From assembly GCA_046294625.1 (NCBI GenBank), contig JBKBKN010000013.1:1-64000 (forward strand): a stretch of DNA of 64,000 nt, written 5' to 3'. The notes beneath the pieces were generated by a model. That model was given only the letters and a program-made list of their open reading frames with translations, did not search any database and was not told the origin of the DNA. The stretch is from JBKBKN01 sp046294625 (GTDB lineage: Bacteria; Bacteroidota; Bacteroidia; M30B66). Of the stretch, positions 44,504 to 52,388 are shown piece by piece. Position numbers and translations under genes: made by a program. Within the stretch, counting starts at the first letter, position 1. Every line of letters starts with the position of its first letter.

Positions 44504-44887
44504 TTAAACCCACCGTGGTGGCTGCCAGATGTTGCTCAGATACGCATTGTAGAAGTTGAATGGAGAAAAAGTAAGCTTAATGCGTTCAAACTCGGGTTGA
44601 TGCAATTCAAAACTTTCAGCGGAATGATGTATAATTTTCACCACTTGCAAGACGGAGAAATCAGCTGTTTTGAAGGGAAGATTCTCGTGATCCCTATGTT
44701 CATCATCGGGGTGATTGATTTCAGGTGCGTAGTGCTGAGCTACAAAATCAAAGAAAGTGCCTTCCGGATCTTCCTGCTGATGTTCTTGAAAGTGATGAAT
44801 AAGTGTTGGCAAACGCAAAACCTGTCCAAGGGAACAAGATACTTGCAACAATATGATAGCCAGAAAAGCGCTAATCCATCTTTTCAT
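44504..44887 (-). CDS. Small His-rich exported protein preceding CzcA operon (PPR tail)
   Basis: 127 residues from the ATG at 44887. The frame extends to 44938, but a promoter box lies inside that extension and MKRWISAFLAIILLQ is a clean signal start. The mature part is rich in His, Asp and Glu: HHFQEHQQEDPEG, HYAPEINHPDDEHRDHEN and IIHHSAESFELHQ, and the tail is NIWQPPRWV. It resembles the protein at 26935-27294 in arrangement and in the PPR end. Its stop lies 100 bases before the CzcA-CzcC start, on the same strand. I know of similar small uncharacterised proteins before Bacteroidota metal-efflux genes. Periplasmic metal capture is inferred from composition. Confidence 0.72.
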   Translation of the reverse strand: MKRWISAFLAIILLQVSCSLGQVLRLPTLIHHFQEHQQEDPEGTFFDFVAQHYAPEINHPDDEHRDHENLPFKTADFSVLQVVKIIHHSAESFELHQPEFERIKLTFSPFNFYNAYLSNIWQPPRWV

Positions 44888-44891
44888 ATAG

Positions 44892-44899
44892 CAAAGATA
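44892..44899 (-). promoter_or_regulatory. -7 box (TATCTTTG) just before the His-rich exported gene
   Basis: Exact TAnnTTTG match, four bases before the ATG at 44887. If it is used, the message would start at or inside the start codon, as seen also at 20355-20362. Confidence 0.45.
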
Positions 44900-44979
44900 A
44901 GCATACTTAAAGGACAATCTATGACATAAGTCATTCATTCTGCTTTATTTAAACCGATTCTTGACAGCATTTATGTGCA

Positions 44980-45357
44980 TTAGGACCGATTCTTTAAGTC
45001 ATCTTCCACATGTAGAATATGCAAAAGACGATGTATGATAGGTGCAAAAAACACCGCCGTGATGCTTAAAAAAGCTACCCCACTATACAAAGCAAAAACA
45101 GAGGAAAATAGCTTTGCTGCTTCGGTTTTCATTTCCACCACAGGTCCCATGCCGGTAAGAATCATGCAAGCCATATGAAAACCATCAAGCAATGATAATT
45201 CACCGAAATAGCAATATCCTAAAGTGCCAAATGCTACAGAAAAACTAATCAATCCAAAAGCAAACATGCCATAGCGGCCATTCTGAGCATGAATCTTGGG
45301 AAGGATATTATCTTTTGTCCGCGACGTTCGAGTTTCATTTAAAATTTTTTTTCTCAT
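44980..45357 (-). CDS. Small channel-like membrane protein
   Basis: 125 residues. The hydrophobic profile gives helix 29-50 (YGMFAFGLISFSVAFGTLGY), a short re-entrant-looking segment 55-73 containing MILTGMGPV, and helix 83-107 (LFSSVFALYSGVAFLSITAV). That is the two-helix, pore-loop plan of a K+ channel subunit, but the selectivity-filter TVGYGD is replaced by TGMGPV. Relatives in Bacteroidota are known to me only as hypothetical or ion-channel-like proteins. It begins 12 bases after the sterol desaturase-like gene and is the last gene of that three-gene operon. The role is unknown; channel function is inference. Confidence 0.65.
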   Translation of the reverse strand: MRKKILNETRTSRTKDNILPKIHAQNGRYGMFAFGLISFSVAFGTLGYCYFGELSLLDGFHMACMILTGMGPVVEMKTEAAKLFSSVFALYSGVAFLSITAVFFAPIIHRLLHILHVEDDLKNRS

Positions 45358-45369
45358 TCACTTGTTATA

Positions 45370-46596
45370 TCATGCAGAACTATGAAGCTTTGAATTGTTT
45401 AGTCCTCTTTTGGTTAGTGCCCAATGCACACCGCTAAATAACTGTAGAACAATCACTGCATAGATTTTCCAACCGAGGTTTGGCAGCACGAATAGCCATA
45501 CTAGCCCCAAAAGCAGCCTTGCCCATTCTGAACGAAAAGCCCACCACCTTTGCTCCAGTTGTGCACCCAATGCTGTGATGGAATAGACCACATACACTAC
45601 TCCGATGCTTAGCTGAATATAACCAAGTTTAGGCGCAGAAAACAATAACAAAGTGGCCCAGCCTATCTGCATTGCAAATTGCACGATGACATAAATAGCC
45701 AAAGACTTAGATAAGGGAATATCATACTTTCGATACGTCCTTAAATTAGGTTCCTGAGGCGCTTCATATCCCCCTAAATAAGCCGGTCGCCAGCCGGGTG
45801 GCTTTACAAATACCAGTATTTTGTCCTTCAAGCTTTGGGCTTTAGCCGAAATATCGATCAATTCCTTCCAATAATGCAAATTAGCCCAAGCAGGATTCCA
45901 GCTTTTTAATGGTTTGGTAATGCCATACACCGGCTCTTCTTCTTCTTCCTGAAAAGTGCCAAACATTCTGTCCCAAATGATCAAAGTGCCCGCATGATTT
46001 TTGTCTAAATATTTGGGATTGGAGCCATGATGGACGCGATGATGAGAAGGTGTGTTAAAGATGTATTCAAACCAACCCATTTTTCCTATCGCTCTTGTGT
46101 GAATCCAAAATTGATAAAGCGTATTGAAGGCCACCACCGTGAGGGTCATCATCGGATTAAAACCCAAAACAGCCAATGGGAGATAAAACAAAGCAGAAAA
46201 CAAGCCCTGAAACCAGGATTGGCGCAAGGCCACGGACAAATTATAATCTTCGCTCTGATGATGCACGATGTGCGTTGCCCAAATGGCATTCACTTCATGG
46301 CTTGTGCGGTGAAACCAATAGTAGCAAAAGTCCACTCCAATAAACAATATAATCCACCAATACCATTCAGTGTCAATGGTAAACAAACGGCCGTATTCAT
46401 AGAGCAAAAAATAGAGTGAAAATGTTCCTGCTTTCAGTAAAATACCGGTGAGCTGCTGACCCACGCCGCAACTGATATTGGTAATCGCATCGGAGAATCG
46501 ATACAGTTGTTGCTTCTTATAGATACCATAGACCAATTCTATCCCTATAAGGATAAAAAACACAGGGATGGACAAGGCAATGTAATTAACCTCCAT
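45370..46596 (-). CDS. Sterol desaturase / fatty acid hydroxylase family protein
   Basis: 408 residues, membrane-bound di-iron oxygenase family. The three His clusters are HRTSH (96-100), HIVHH (109-113) and HHRVHH (185-190), with HxxxH/HxxHH spacing intact, and about six to eight hydrophobic segments. It should hydroxylate or desaturate a lipid in the inner membrane. Long C-terminal membrane segments (about 300-395) after the catalytic part are found in the larger Bacteroidota members. Its start overlaps the end of the CPBP protease gene by 11 bases, so the two are translationally linked. The lipid substrate is not evident. Confidence 0.9.
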   Translation of the reverse strand: MEVNYIALSIPVFFILIGIELVYGIYKKQQLYRFSDAITNISCGVGQQLTGILLKAGTFSLYFLLYEYGRLFTIDTEWYWWIILFIGVDFCYYWFHRTSHEVNAIWATHIVHHQSEDYNLSVALRQSWFQGLFSALFYLPLAVLGFNPMMTLTVVAFNTLYQFWIHTRAIGKMGWFEYIFNTPSHHRVHHGSNPKYLDKNHAGTLIIWDRMFGTFQEEEEEPVYGITKPLKSWNPAWANLHYWKELIDISAKAQSLKDKILVFVKPPGWRPAYLGGYEAPQEPNLRTYRKYDIPLSKSLAIYVIVQFAMQIGWATLLLFSAPKLGYIQLSIGVVYVVYSITALGAQLEQRWWAFRSEWARLLLGLVWLFVLPNLGWKIYAVIVLQLFSGVHWALTKRGLNNSKLHSSA

Positions 46597-47527
46597 AAGT
46601 CATGTAACGCGATTTTTCGTTTTCTCTCTTGATAGCTCTCAAAAGCATCAGGGCTCCAATCATCAGCAAGAAAGCAATTAGCAGACCAGGCCATGAGTCT
46701 GCAATACCGCTTTCTTTCTCCGAGGGAACTTTACCCAATTCCTCGAGATGAAACCATAAGACACCAAATGCATTGTTGGTAAAATGACCGGCAATAGGCA
46801 ACCACAATTTGTTACTATACAGATATAGATAACCCAAAACAGCGCCGAGCACCAATCGGGGTAAAAATCCATAAAACTGAAAGTGGATAAAACTGAAAAT
46901 AGCGGCTGCGACCCAAACTGCCAAATGACCGCTTCGGAACCAACGCTCCAACTCCGATTGTAATGCACCACGAAAGAGCAGCTCTTCGCCCAAAGCAGGT
47001 AATATGGCGATAATCAGTAAGGTGTAAAGCAGCGAACCCACACTATCAGTAACCAAGAAAGCCTTGGTGAGTTCCTCCGCCCGGTCTTCCATTTCTCTCA
47101 AATAGCTTTCAAAGGATTGCAAAGCTTCCGGAAGACGAAACATTTGATTCCACTCGTGAAGCACACTTACTATCGGCACGAAAAACAAAATGACCAAACA
47201 ACTGAATACCAACCATTTTACAGGCGCAGCTTTCATTCCATACCATCGCTTAGGGCTATTGCCCTTCATGTAGGCAAAATAGATGGATGGCGCAACAAAA
47301 ATCCCGATGGCAGAAAGCAATTGATTAAATCTCAGCATCTGTATCACCTCCGGGTTTCCTAAATCTTCAAGTCCTTCTGCAATATCGATCGGAAAAATCA
47401 GCTGAGAAATTAATAGACCACTCAGGGTAAACAATGAACCGAAAATAAATACCAACATAATCAGCCAAAAAATACTGTAAGCCGGACTAGAATCAGAAAG
47501 ACTGGGTTTTATGAATCGCTCCAACAT
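46586..47527 (-). CDS. CPBP family intramembrane metalloprotease
   Basis: 313 residues with about eight membrane helices. The CAAX-protease and bacteriocin-processing signature is present: Glu181-Glu182-xxx-Arg186 in LGEELLFRGALQ, His215 in FSFIHFQFYG and His248/Asn252 in AGHFTNNAFG, which are the putative catalytic and metal-binding residues. Bacterial members act as intramembrane proteases or membrane-bound immunity or maturation factors; the target here is unknown. It is the first gene of an operon with the sterol desaturase-like gene (11-base overlap) and the channel-like gene. A -7 box lies 22 bases upstream. Confidence 0.9.
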   Translation of the reverse strand: MLERFIKPSLSDSSPAYSIFWLIMLVFIFGSLFTLSGLLISQLIFPIDIAEGLEDLGNPEVIQMLRFNQLLSAIGIFVAPSIYFAYMKGNSPKRWYGMKAAPVKWLVFSCLVILFFVPIVSVLHEWNQMFRLPEALQSFESYLREMEDRAEELTKAFLVTDSVGSLLYTLLIIAILPALGEELLFRGALQSELERWFRSGHLAVWVAAAIFSFIHFQFYGFLPRLVLGAVLGYLYLYSNKLWLPIAGHFTNNAFGVLWFHLEELGKVPSEKESGIADSWPGLLIAFLLMIGALMLLRAIKRENEKSRYMTYGG

Positions 47528-47549
47528 AGGCTGTAATGCAGATGTGCTT

Positions 47550-47557
47550 CAAACCTA
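47550..47557 (-). promoter_or_regulatory. -7 box (TAGGTTTG) of the CPBP-desaturase operon
   Basis: Exact TAnnTTTG match on the minus strand, 22 bases before the ATG at 47527. It shares the divergent gap with the dusB promoter. Confidence 0.5.
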
Positions 47558-47644
47558 CGCAAAAATTAAATAAGTTGGTTGGATGGTGAATTTTAACCAT
47601 TTGTGAGCAATTGGGGTCAATGAACGTCGCTCAGAATTTATCCG

Positions 47645-47652
47645 TATTTTTG
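47645..47652 (+). promoter_or_regulatory. -7 box (TATTTTTG) of dusB
   Basis: Exact TAnnTTTG match ending 18 bases before the ATG at 47671. No good -33 TTG at the expected distance. Confidence 0.45.
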
Positions 47653-47670
47653 CCGCGCTGAAATGGATAG

Positions 47671-48669
47671 ATGGTAAAAATTGATCAAATCGAATTGGGC
47701 GATTTCCCGCTCTTGCTCGCGCCAATGGAAGATGTGAGCGATCCGCCTTTTCGTGCCGTGTGCAAACAATACGGAGCCGATCTGATGTACACCGAGTTTG
47801 TCTCTTCCGAAGGTTTAATCAGAGATGCTGCTAAGAGTGTAAAAAAACTCGACATCTTCGAGTCAGAGCGCCCTATCGGCATTCAGTTGTTTGGTAGCGA
47901 TATTGAATCGATGAAAGAAGCGGCATTCATTGCTACTAAGGCCAATCCCAATCTGATTGACATCAACTATGGTTGCCCGGTGAAAAATGTGGCCTGCAAA
48001 GGAGCTGGAGCTGCCTTGCTTCAGGACATTCCCAAAATGGTGAAAATGACCGAAGCGGTGATTAAATCCACGCATTTGCCCGTAACGGTGAAAACCCGCC
48101 TTGGCTGGGACGAAAGCACTAAAAATATTGAAGAAGTAGCCGAACGGCTTCAGGATATTGGTATCAAAGCCCTTTCTATTCATGGTCGCACTCGCGCACA
48201 ACTGTATAAAGGCCCTGCTGATTGGACACTTATCGGTCAGGTGAAAAACAATCCGAGAATTCAGATACCCATTTTTGGTAATGGCGATGTAGATAGTCCG
48301 GAAACGGCCTTAGCCATGAAAAATCGTTATGGAGTGGATGGGGTGATGATTGGCCGCGCTAGTATCGGTTACCCCTGGATTTTCAACGAGATAAAACACT
48401 TCATCCGCACCGGACGACACCTTTCTCCTCCCGGATTCCGCGATCGGATTAAGGTTTGTCGAACCCATCTAGATGAAAGCATTAAATGGAAAGGCGAAAA
48501 ATTGGGTGTTCTGGAAATGCGCCGACACTATACCAATTATTTTAAAGGTATTCCGCATTTCAAAGAATACCGCATGCGTCTGGTCACCATCGACGATTAT
48601 CAGGATGTGCTTTCTGTATTGGATGAGCTGGAAAATAAATTTCTACGTGGCGAACTTGTGGTAGCATAG
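47671..48669 (+). CDS. dusB: tRNA-dihydrouridine synthase B
   Basis: FMN-dependent enzyme that reduces uridines in the D-loop of tRNA. At 332 residues it has family length. LLLAPMEDVSDPPFR (14-28) starts the TIM barrel. The catalytic Cys102 is in INYGCPVKNVACKGAG. The FMN phosphate-binding segments IFGNGDVDS and VDGVMIGRASIGYPWIF are present, and a helical tRNA-binding C-terminal domain follows (about 240-332). The start at 47671 is supported by the promoter box 18 bases earlier. It converges on lptB with only three bases between the stop codons. Confidence 0.95.
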   Translation: MVKIDQIELGDFPLLLAPMEDVSDPPFRAVCKQYGADLMYTEFVSSEGLIRDAAKSVKKLDIFESERPIGIQLFGSDIESMKEAAFIATKANPNLIDINYGCPVKNVACKGAGAALLQDIPKMVKMTEAVIKSTHLPVTVKTRLGWDESTKNIEEVAERLQDIGIKALSIHGRTRAQLYKGPADWTLIGQVKNNPRIQIPIFGNGDVDSPETALAMKNRYGVDGVMIGRASIGYPWIFNEIKHFIRTGRHLSPPGFRDRIKVCRTHLDESIKWKGEKLGVLEMRRHYTNYFKGIPHFKEYRMRLVTIDDYQDVLSVLDELENKFLRGELVVA

Positions 48670-48672
48670 CCT

Positions 48673-49398
48673 TTAGCGACGCAATTCGAAATTCATCCCG
48701 AGATATACCCTGCGCACATGTTCATCATTAGCAAGGTCTTCGGCTGTGCCCGCTTTGAGAATGCTGCCTTCAAACAGCAAATAAGCGCGATCAGTGATGG
48801 TCAGCGTTTCGTGTACATTGTGATCTGTAATCAGAATCCCAATATTTTTTTGCTTTAATCCGGCCACAATTTGTTGAATATCTTCTACGGCTATTGGATC
48901 AACTCCGGCAAAAGGTTCATCGAGCAGGATAAACTTTGGTCCGACGGCCAAGGCTCGTGCTATCTCCGTACGGCGACGCTCTCCACCCGACAATAAATCG
49001 CCCCTATTGGTGCGGATATGCTGCAGCGAAAATTCATCGAGTAGGGTTTCGAGTTTATCTTTTTGTTCCTCTTTGGTCAACTGGGTGTGTTCCAATACAG
49101 ATTTGATATTGTCTTCCACACTCAACTTGCGGAACACACTAGCTTCCTGCGCCAGATAGCCTATGCCTAATTGCGCTCGCTTATACATGGGCATGTCCGT
49201 GATATCCTGTTCATCAAGATAAATGTGACCTTCATTGGGTTTAATAAGACCTACAGTCATGTAAAAGGTGGTGGTCTTTCCAGCACCATTCGGACCTAGC
49301 AGGCCTACAATCTCTCCTTGATTGACTTCCACCGAAACATGGTTCACCACCGTGCGCTTTTTATAACGCTTCACCAGATCTTTTGTATATAGCTTCAT
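48673..49398 (-). CDS. lptB: LPS export ABC transporter ATPase
   Basis: Cytosolic ATPase of the LptB2FG complex that extracts lipopolysaccharide from the inner membrane. 241 residues, family length. Walker A is GPNGAGKTT (35-43), the signature is LLSGGERRRTEIARAL, Walker B is FILLDEPFAGVDP, and a DHNVHETL switch histidine follows. The signature GERRR and FAGVDPIAVEDIQ are characteristic of LptB within the ABC ATPases. The partner genes lptF, lptG, lptA and lptC are not adjacent. It is a single gene here, opposite dusB. Confidence 0.95.
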   Translation of the reverse strand: MKLYTKDLVKRYKKRTVVNHVSVEVNQGEIVGLLGPNGAGKTTTFYMTVGLIKPNEGHIYLDEQDITDMPMYKRAQLGIGYLAQEASVFRKLSVEDNIKSVLEHTQLTKEEQKDKLETLLDEFSLQHIRTNRGDLLSGGERRRTEIARALAVGPKFILLDEPFAGVDPIAVEDIQQIVAGLKQKNIGILITDHNVHETLTITDRAYLLFEGSILKAGTAEDLANDEHVRRVYLGMNFELRR

Positions 49399-49459
49399 AT
49401 TTGCGGTGTAAACCTAATGAAATTCCCCTTTAAATGTTGGAAAAGCCCCCAATTCACAT

Positions 49460-50449
49460 TCATAGTTTATGCTTTTCATTAGAAAGCAATAAATCCACCC
49501 CCCAAATCTTTCTTTTAACAAATGGTTTCATTCTTACCATACAGTCTTTCACCATGCAAATTTCACAGGAATCGGGCACACAGGGGTCAATATGTAAAAA
49601 CAGTTCGGTTTCATCTCCCAGTTCTTCGCGCATCACTTGTTCAATGGCATCCACTTCGTCGTGTGCTTGTATCACATTAAGATAATATGGTAGGGTAACA
49701 TGCGCATCGATATGAAGCGATTTGCCAAACTTTTGCAAACGAAGTTTGTGAATATCAATCCAATAATCAACACGATGGGCGTCGAGTGTCTGTATTACTT
49801 TATGTAAGCTTTCTTCGTCGGCTTGGTCCATGAGATTGGATGTAGCACCTTTAATCAAATCAAAACCCATGTTCACAATGATAAAACCGGCTATCAAACC
49901 CATAACGCTATCGAGCCAATACCACTTTGTGAAATAAATGACCACTAAACCAATAATCATAAACATTGAACTAAGCACATCAGTCATCAGATGTTTTCCA
50001 TCTGCCACCAAGGGTGCCGATTGATGATTTCGCCCTACCTTCATCAGCCATCGTGCAAGAAACAAATTGCAAACAGAAGCAATAGAGGTAATATATATAC
50101 CAACATCAATATGCGACAGCACATGCGCTGAAAAAAATGTGTAAACAGATTTAATCAAAATGCTCACTGCAGCAACGGAAATCAATATGCCTTCTAGGGC
50201 AACGGAGAAAGATTCAATTTTGCCATGCCCATAAGGATGATCTCTGTCCTTGGGCTTGGCAGCATAATACACACTGTATAAGGCAAAAGATTGCGCAATC
50301 ACATGCACGATCGACTCGAGCGCATCGGAGAGTATGGTTACAGAGTCGGTGATGATCCATGCAACGAACTTGGCCAACATGATCAGCACACCGCTAATCA
50401 AGACCCAAAGCATGGTATTGAAACTTCTTTTGTGGCCTACTGAAAGCAT
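49460..50449 (-). CDS. Cation diffusion facilitator family transporter
   Basis: 329 residues from the ATG at 50449; the frame runs to a TTG at 50458, three codons earlier. Six membrane helices occupy about the first 215 residues. The metal-site residues DALESIVHV (helix 2) and HLMTDVLSS (helix 5) match the Asp/His quartet of Zn2+/Fe2+ exporters such as YiiP. The C-terminal cytosolic domain includes a LDAHRVDYWIDIHKLR segment, and the tail has Cys-rich PCVPDSCEICMVKDC. It exports divalent cations in exchange for protons. It is preceded by a strong hairpin terminator of the upstream gene. Confidence 0.9.
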   Translation of the reverse strand: MLSVGHKRSFNTMLWVLISGVLIMLAKFVAWIITDSVTILSDALESIVHVIAQSFALYSVYYAAKPKDRDHPYGHGKIESFSVALEGILISVAAVSILIKSVYTFFSAHVLSHIDVGIYITSIASVCNLFLARWLMKVGRNHQSAPLVADGKHLMTDVLSSMFMIIGLVVIYFTKWYWLDSVMGLIAGFIIVNMGFDLIKGATSNLMDQADEESLHKVIQTLDAHRVDYWIDIHKLRLQKFGKSLHIDAHVTLPYYLNVIQAHDEVDAIEQVMREELGDETELFLHIDPCVPDSCEICMVKDCMVRMKPFVKRKIWGVDLLLSNEKHKL

Positions 50450-50470
50450 TATCACCAAATTAAGTCATTA

Positions 50471-50496
50471 AAAAAGCCCCGAATTTCGGGGCTTTA
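50471..50496. terminator. Rho-independent terminator (palindromic)
   Basis: AAAGCCCCGAA and its reverse complement TTCGGGGCTTT are separated by one base, with T/A runs on both sides. It closes the coiled-coil gene ending at 50502. It sits 15 or more bases before the CDF gene, so it probably isolates the two minus-strand genes. The pattern is bidirectional. Confidence 0.9.
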
Positions 50497-50501
50497 ATTC
50501 T

Positions 50502-51470
50502 TTATTTAAGATCGAACGATTCCTTGCCGATCAGTACCCCTTCGGCATACAATTCTACTTTGTATGTTCCTGCATCAAGCTGATCCTTGTCCTTGATATC
50601 CCAATTCATGCAAAGTTGCATATGCTTGTTATCATAGAAAAGATCTTTCTTCACACTGTAGGCTATTTCTTCACCATTCAACAAGGTGATGCGAGAGCGA
50701 TCGCCATCTGTGAGGGTGTTTCCACCGGGTGTTTTTATCACAAGATAAATGGATTTTTCACCCTTATCGGCAATGATATTTTCTAAAATTGTGAAACAAA
50801 CGCGCATACGATCAGCTCGTTTAACTCTGTCTGTTGTTCTTTCTCTTTTTCCGCCATTAGTCAGACGAACCGCGTCAGCATATATTTCGTAGGTTTTAAG
50901 TCTTTTTGCTACATCGGCAATTTTGTTGAGCTTGGTGTTGTCTTCGGCAAGTTTCACATTTTCTACCGTGAGCTCTTCCACTTTTCTGGAGTTCTTAAAA
51001 TTCTCTGCAGTAAGTTCTTGATTCTTAGCTCTTAATTCTTTGATTATGGCTTCGCTGTCGTCGTAACGTTGCTGTAGTTCTTCTAATCGTGCTCTCAAAT
51101 TAGGATTTCCAAATCCTGTGCCCTGCACTGAGCCGCTACTTTTCAATGCATCATACTCCACCATCAGTCTGATCACTTTTGCACGCTCTTCTTCCAGTTC
51201 TGCTCTGAGTCCTTCGTGCACAATGATAAGACTATCATATTTTGCCGTAAGCAATTCTAATTGTAAACGATAATCGTCAATATCTTGCTTCACTCTTTCG
51301 GCTTCCACCAAAAGTTTGGCATTGATTTCTTTTTGCTTATTCAATTGAATGAACAGATATCCGGAAATGCCGCCCAAAATACCAATCAAAATGATGAGTA
51401 TCAAAATGATTGGACTGCTTTTTCTTTCTTCTTTTTCCTGTTCTTCTTGTGGTAAATTATCTCTTTCCAT
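50502..51470 (-). CDS. Membrane-anchored coiled-coil protein, unknown function
   Basis: 322 residues. A charged, cytosolic N-terminus (1-18) precedes one transmembrane helix (about 19-41, PIILILIILIGILGGISGYL). A long coiled coil of about 150 residues (45-200) is full of Glu, Lys, Leu and Gln in heptads. The C-terminal 120 residues look like a small beta-sandwich domain (MRVCFTILENIIADKGEKS... GTYKVELYAEG). No known catalytic motif is seen. It is bounded by its own -7 box and a strong terminator, so it is monocistronic. An envelope or chromosome-organising scaffold is possible, but I do not recognise the family. Confidence 0.75.
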   Translation of the reverse strand: MERDNLPQEEQEKEERKSSPIILILIILIGILGGISGYLFIQLNKQKEINAKLLVEAERVKQDIDDYRLQLELLTAKYDSLIIVHEGLRAELEEERAKVIRLMVEYDALKSSGSVQGTGFGNPNLRARLEELQQRYDDSEAIIKELRAKNQELTAENFKNSRKVEELTVENVKLAEDNTKLNKIADVAKRLKTYEIYADAVRLTNGGKRERTTDRVKRADRMRVCFTILENIIADKGEKSIYLVIKTPGGNTLTDGDRSRITLLNGEEIAYSVKKDLFYDNKHMQLCMNWDIKDKDQLDAGTYKVELYAEGVLIGKESFDLK

Positions 51471-51498
51471 TCGATTGGGGTTTGATCTTTAGTGGCTG

Positions 51499-51506
51499 CA
51501 AAGATA
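51499..51506 (-). promoter_or_regulatory. -7 box (TATCTTTG) of the coiled-coil gene
   Basis: Exact TAnnTTTG match on the minus strand, 28 bases before the ATG at 51470, within the divergent gap shared with the comF-like gene. Confidence 0.5.
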
Positions 51507-51563
51507 TTTTTTTTTACATCGAATTGTTCATTTCTTTTCCATTCTTAATTTTATCCACTGCAA

Positions 51564-52253
51564 ATGCATCTCTTCAAAGACATATTAGATTTGGTTTACC
51601 CAAAGACCTGCAGTTCTTGTGGCATCGCCTTACTGGATAAGGAAAATGTAATCTGCATGCAATGTGTTCATGAGTTGCCGAAATCTGAATGGCATACCCA
51701 AACTGACAACCCGCTAACTAAGCTTTTTTGGGGTAGGATTCCAGTATTTTCTGCTGCAGCTTATTATGTGTTTAGGCAAGGTGGTCACGTGCAGCGACTA
51801 CTGCATCAACTCAAATATCGAAATATGCCCGAGATTGGCATTAAAATCGGAATGTTGTATGGTGAAGATCTAGCTGATGCTCCTTTATTCTCAACTGCCG
51901 ACTACATCGTTCCCGTTCCTTTACACAAGGATAAACTTAAAAAGCGAGGTTATAATCAATCTGCCTGCTTTGGAGAAGGTCTTGTGCAGGTGATGCGAGC
52001 CAATCTTGACACCAATCTACTCATTAGAACCGAAAACACTGAAACGCAAACCCGAAAGTCACGATATGCAAGATGGGAAAACGTTTCGGATGTTTTTCAG
52101 GTGACAGATGCAAGTCGATTGTATGGAAAACACATTTTGCTGGTAGACGATGTAATCACCACCGGCTCCACCATTGAGGCCTGCGCTCAAACATTGCTTA
52201 ATAGTGGCGTAAGCAAATTAAGTATTGCATCTATAGCTATGCCAACGCATTAA
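51564..52253 (+). CDS. ComF family phosphoribosyltransferase-like protein
   Basis: 229 residues, cytosolic. The N-terminus holds a zinc ribbon (C16, C19, C31, C34 in YPKTCSSCG and ICMQC). The PRPP-binding motif is ILLVDDVITTGST near 191-203. These are the two marks of ComF/ComFC, which in naturally competent bacteria takes part in DNA uptake and recombination. No other competence genes adjoin it. PRTase activity on a known substrate is unproven for the family. It is divergent from the coiled-coil gene, and the next gene on the other strand ends 136 bases away. Confidence 0.9.
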   Translation: MHLFKDILDLVYPKTCSSCGIALLDKENVICMQCVHELPKSEWHTQTDNPLTKLFWGRIPVFSAAAYYVFRQGGHVQRLLHQLKYRNMPEIGIKIGMLYGEDLADAPLFSTADYIVPVPLHKDKLKKRGYNQSACFGEGLVQVMRANLDTNLLIRTENTETQTRKSRYARWENVSDVFQVTDASRLYGKHILLVDDVITTGSTIEACAQTLLNSGVSKLSIASIAMPTH

Positions 52254-52277
52254 CCCTCTAGAATTTTTGAAAAGCAA

Positions 52278-52305
52278 AAAGGCCTTTACACTTGCAAAGA
52301 CCTTT
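52278..52305 (+). terminator. Weak hairpin between convergent genes
   Basis: AAAGGCCTTT at 52278-52287 and AAAGACCTTT at 52296-52305 can pair with one mismatch across an 8-base loop. It lies between the comF stop and the convergent surface-protein stop. No strong T-run follows, so confidence is low. Confidence 0.3.
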
Positions 52306-52388
52306 GATGCTGACTACTGAAATATCTTTTGTTGTCTATACCTGACTATAAACCTGAGCTCAAAAATTCAACCAAGCTCCATAAAACC

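Noticed and set aside
44887..44938. Longer start for the His-rich protein (ATG at 44938)
   Set aside because: It would include the TATCTTTG box inside the coding region and precede the natural MKRW signal start.
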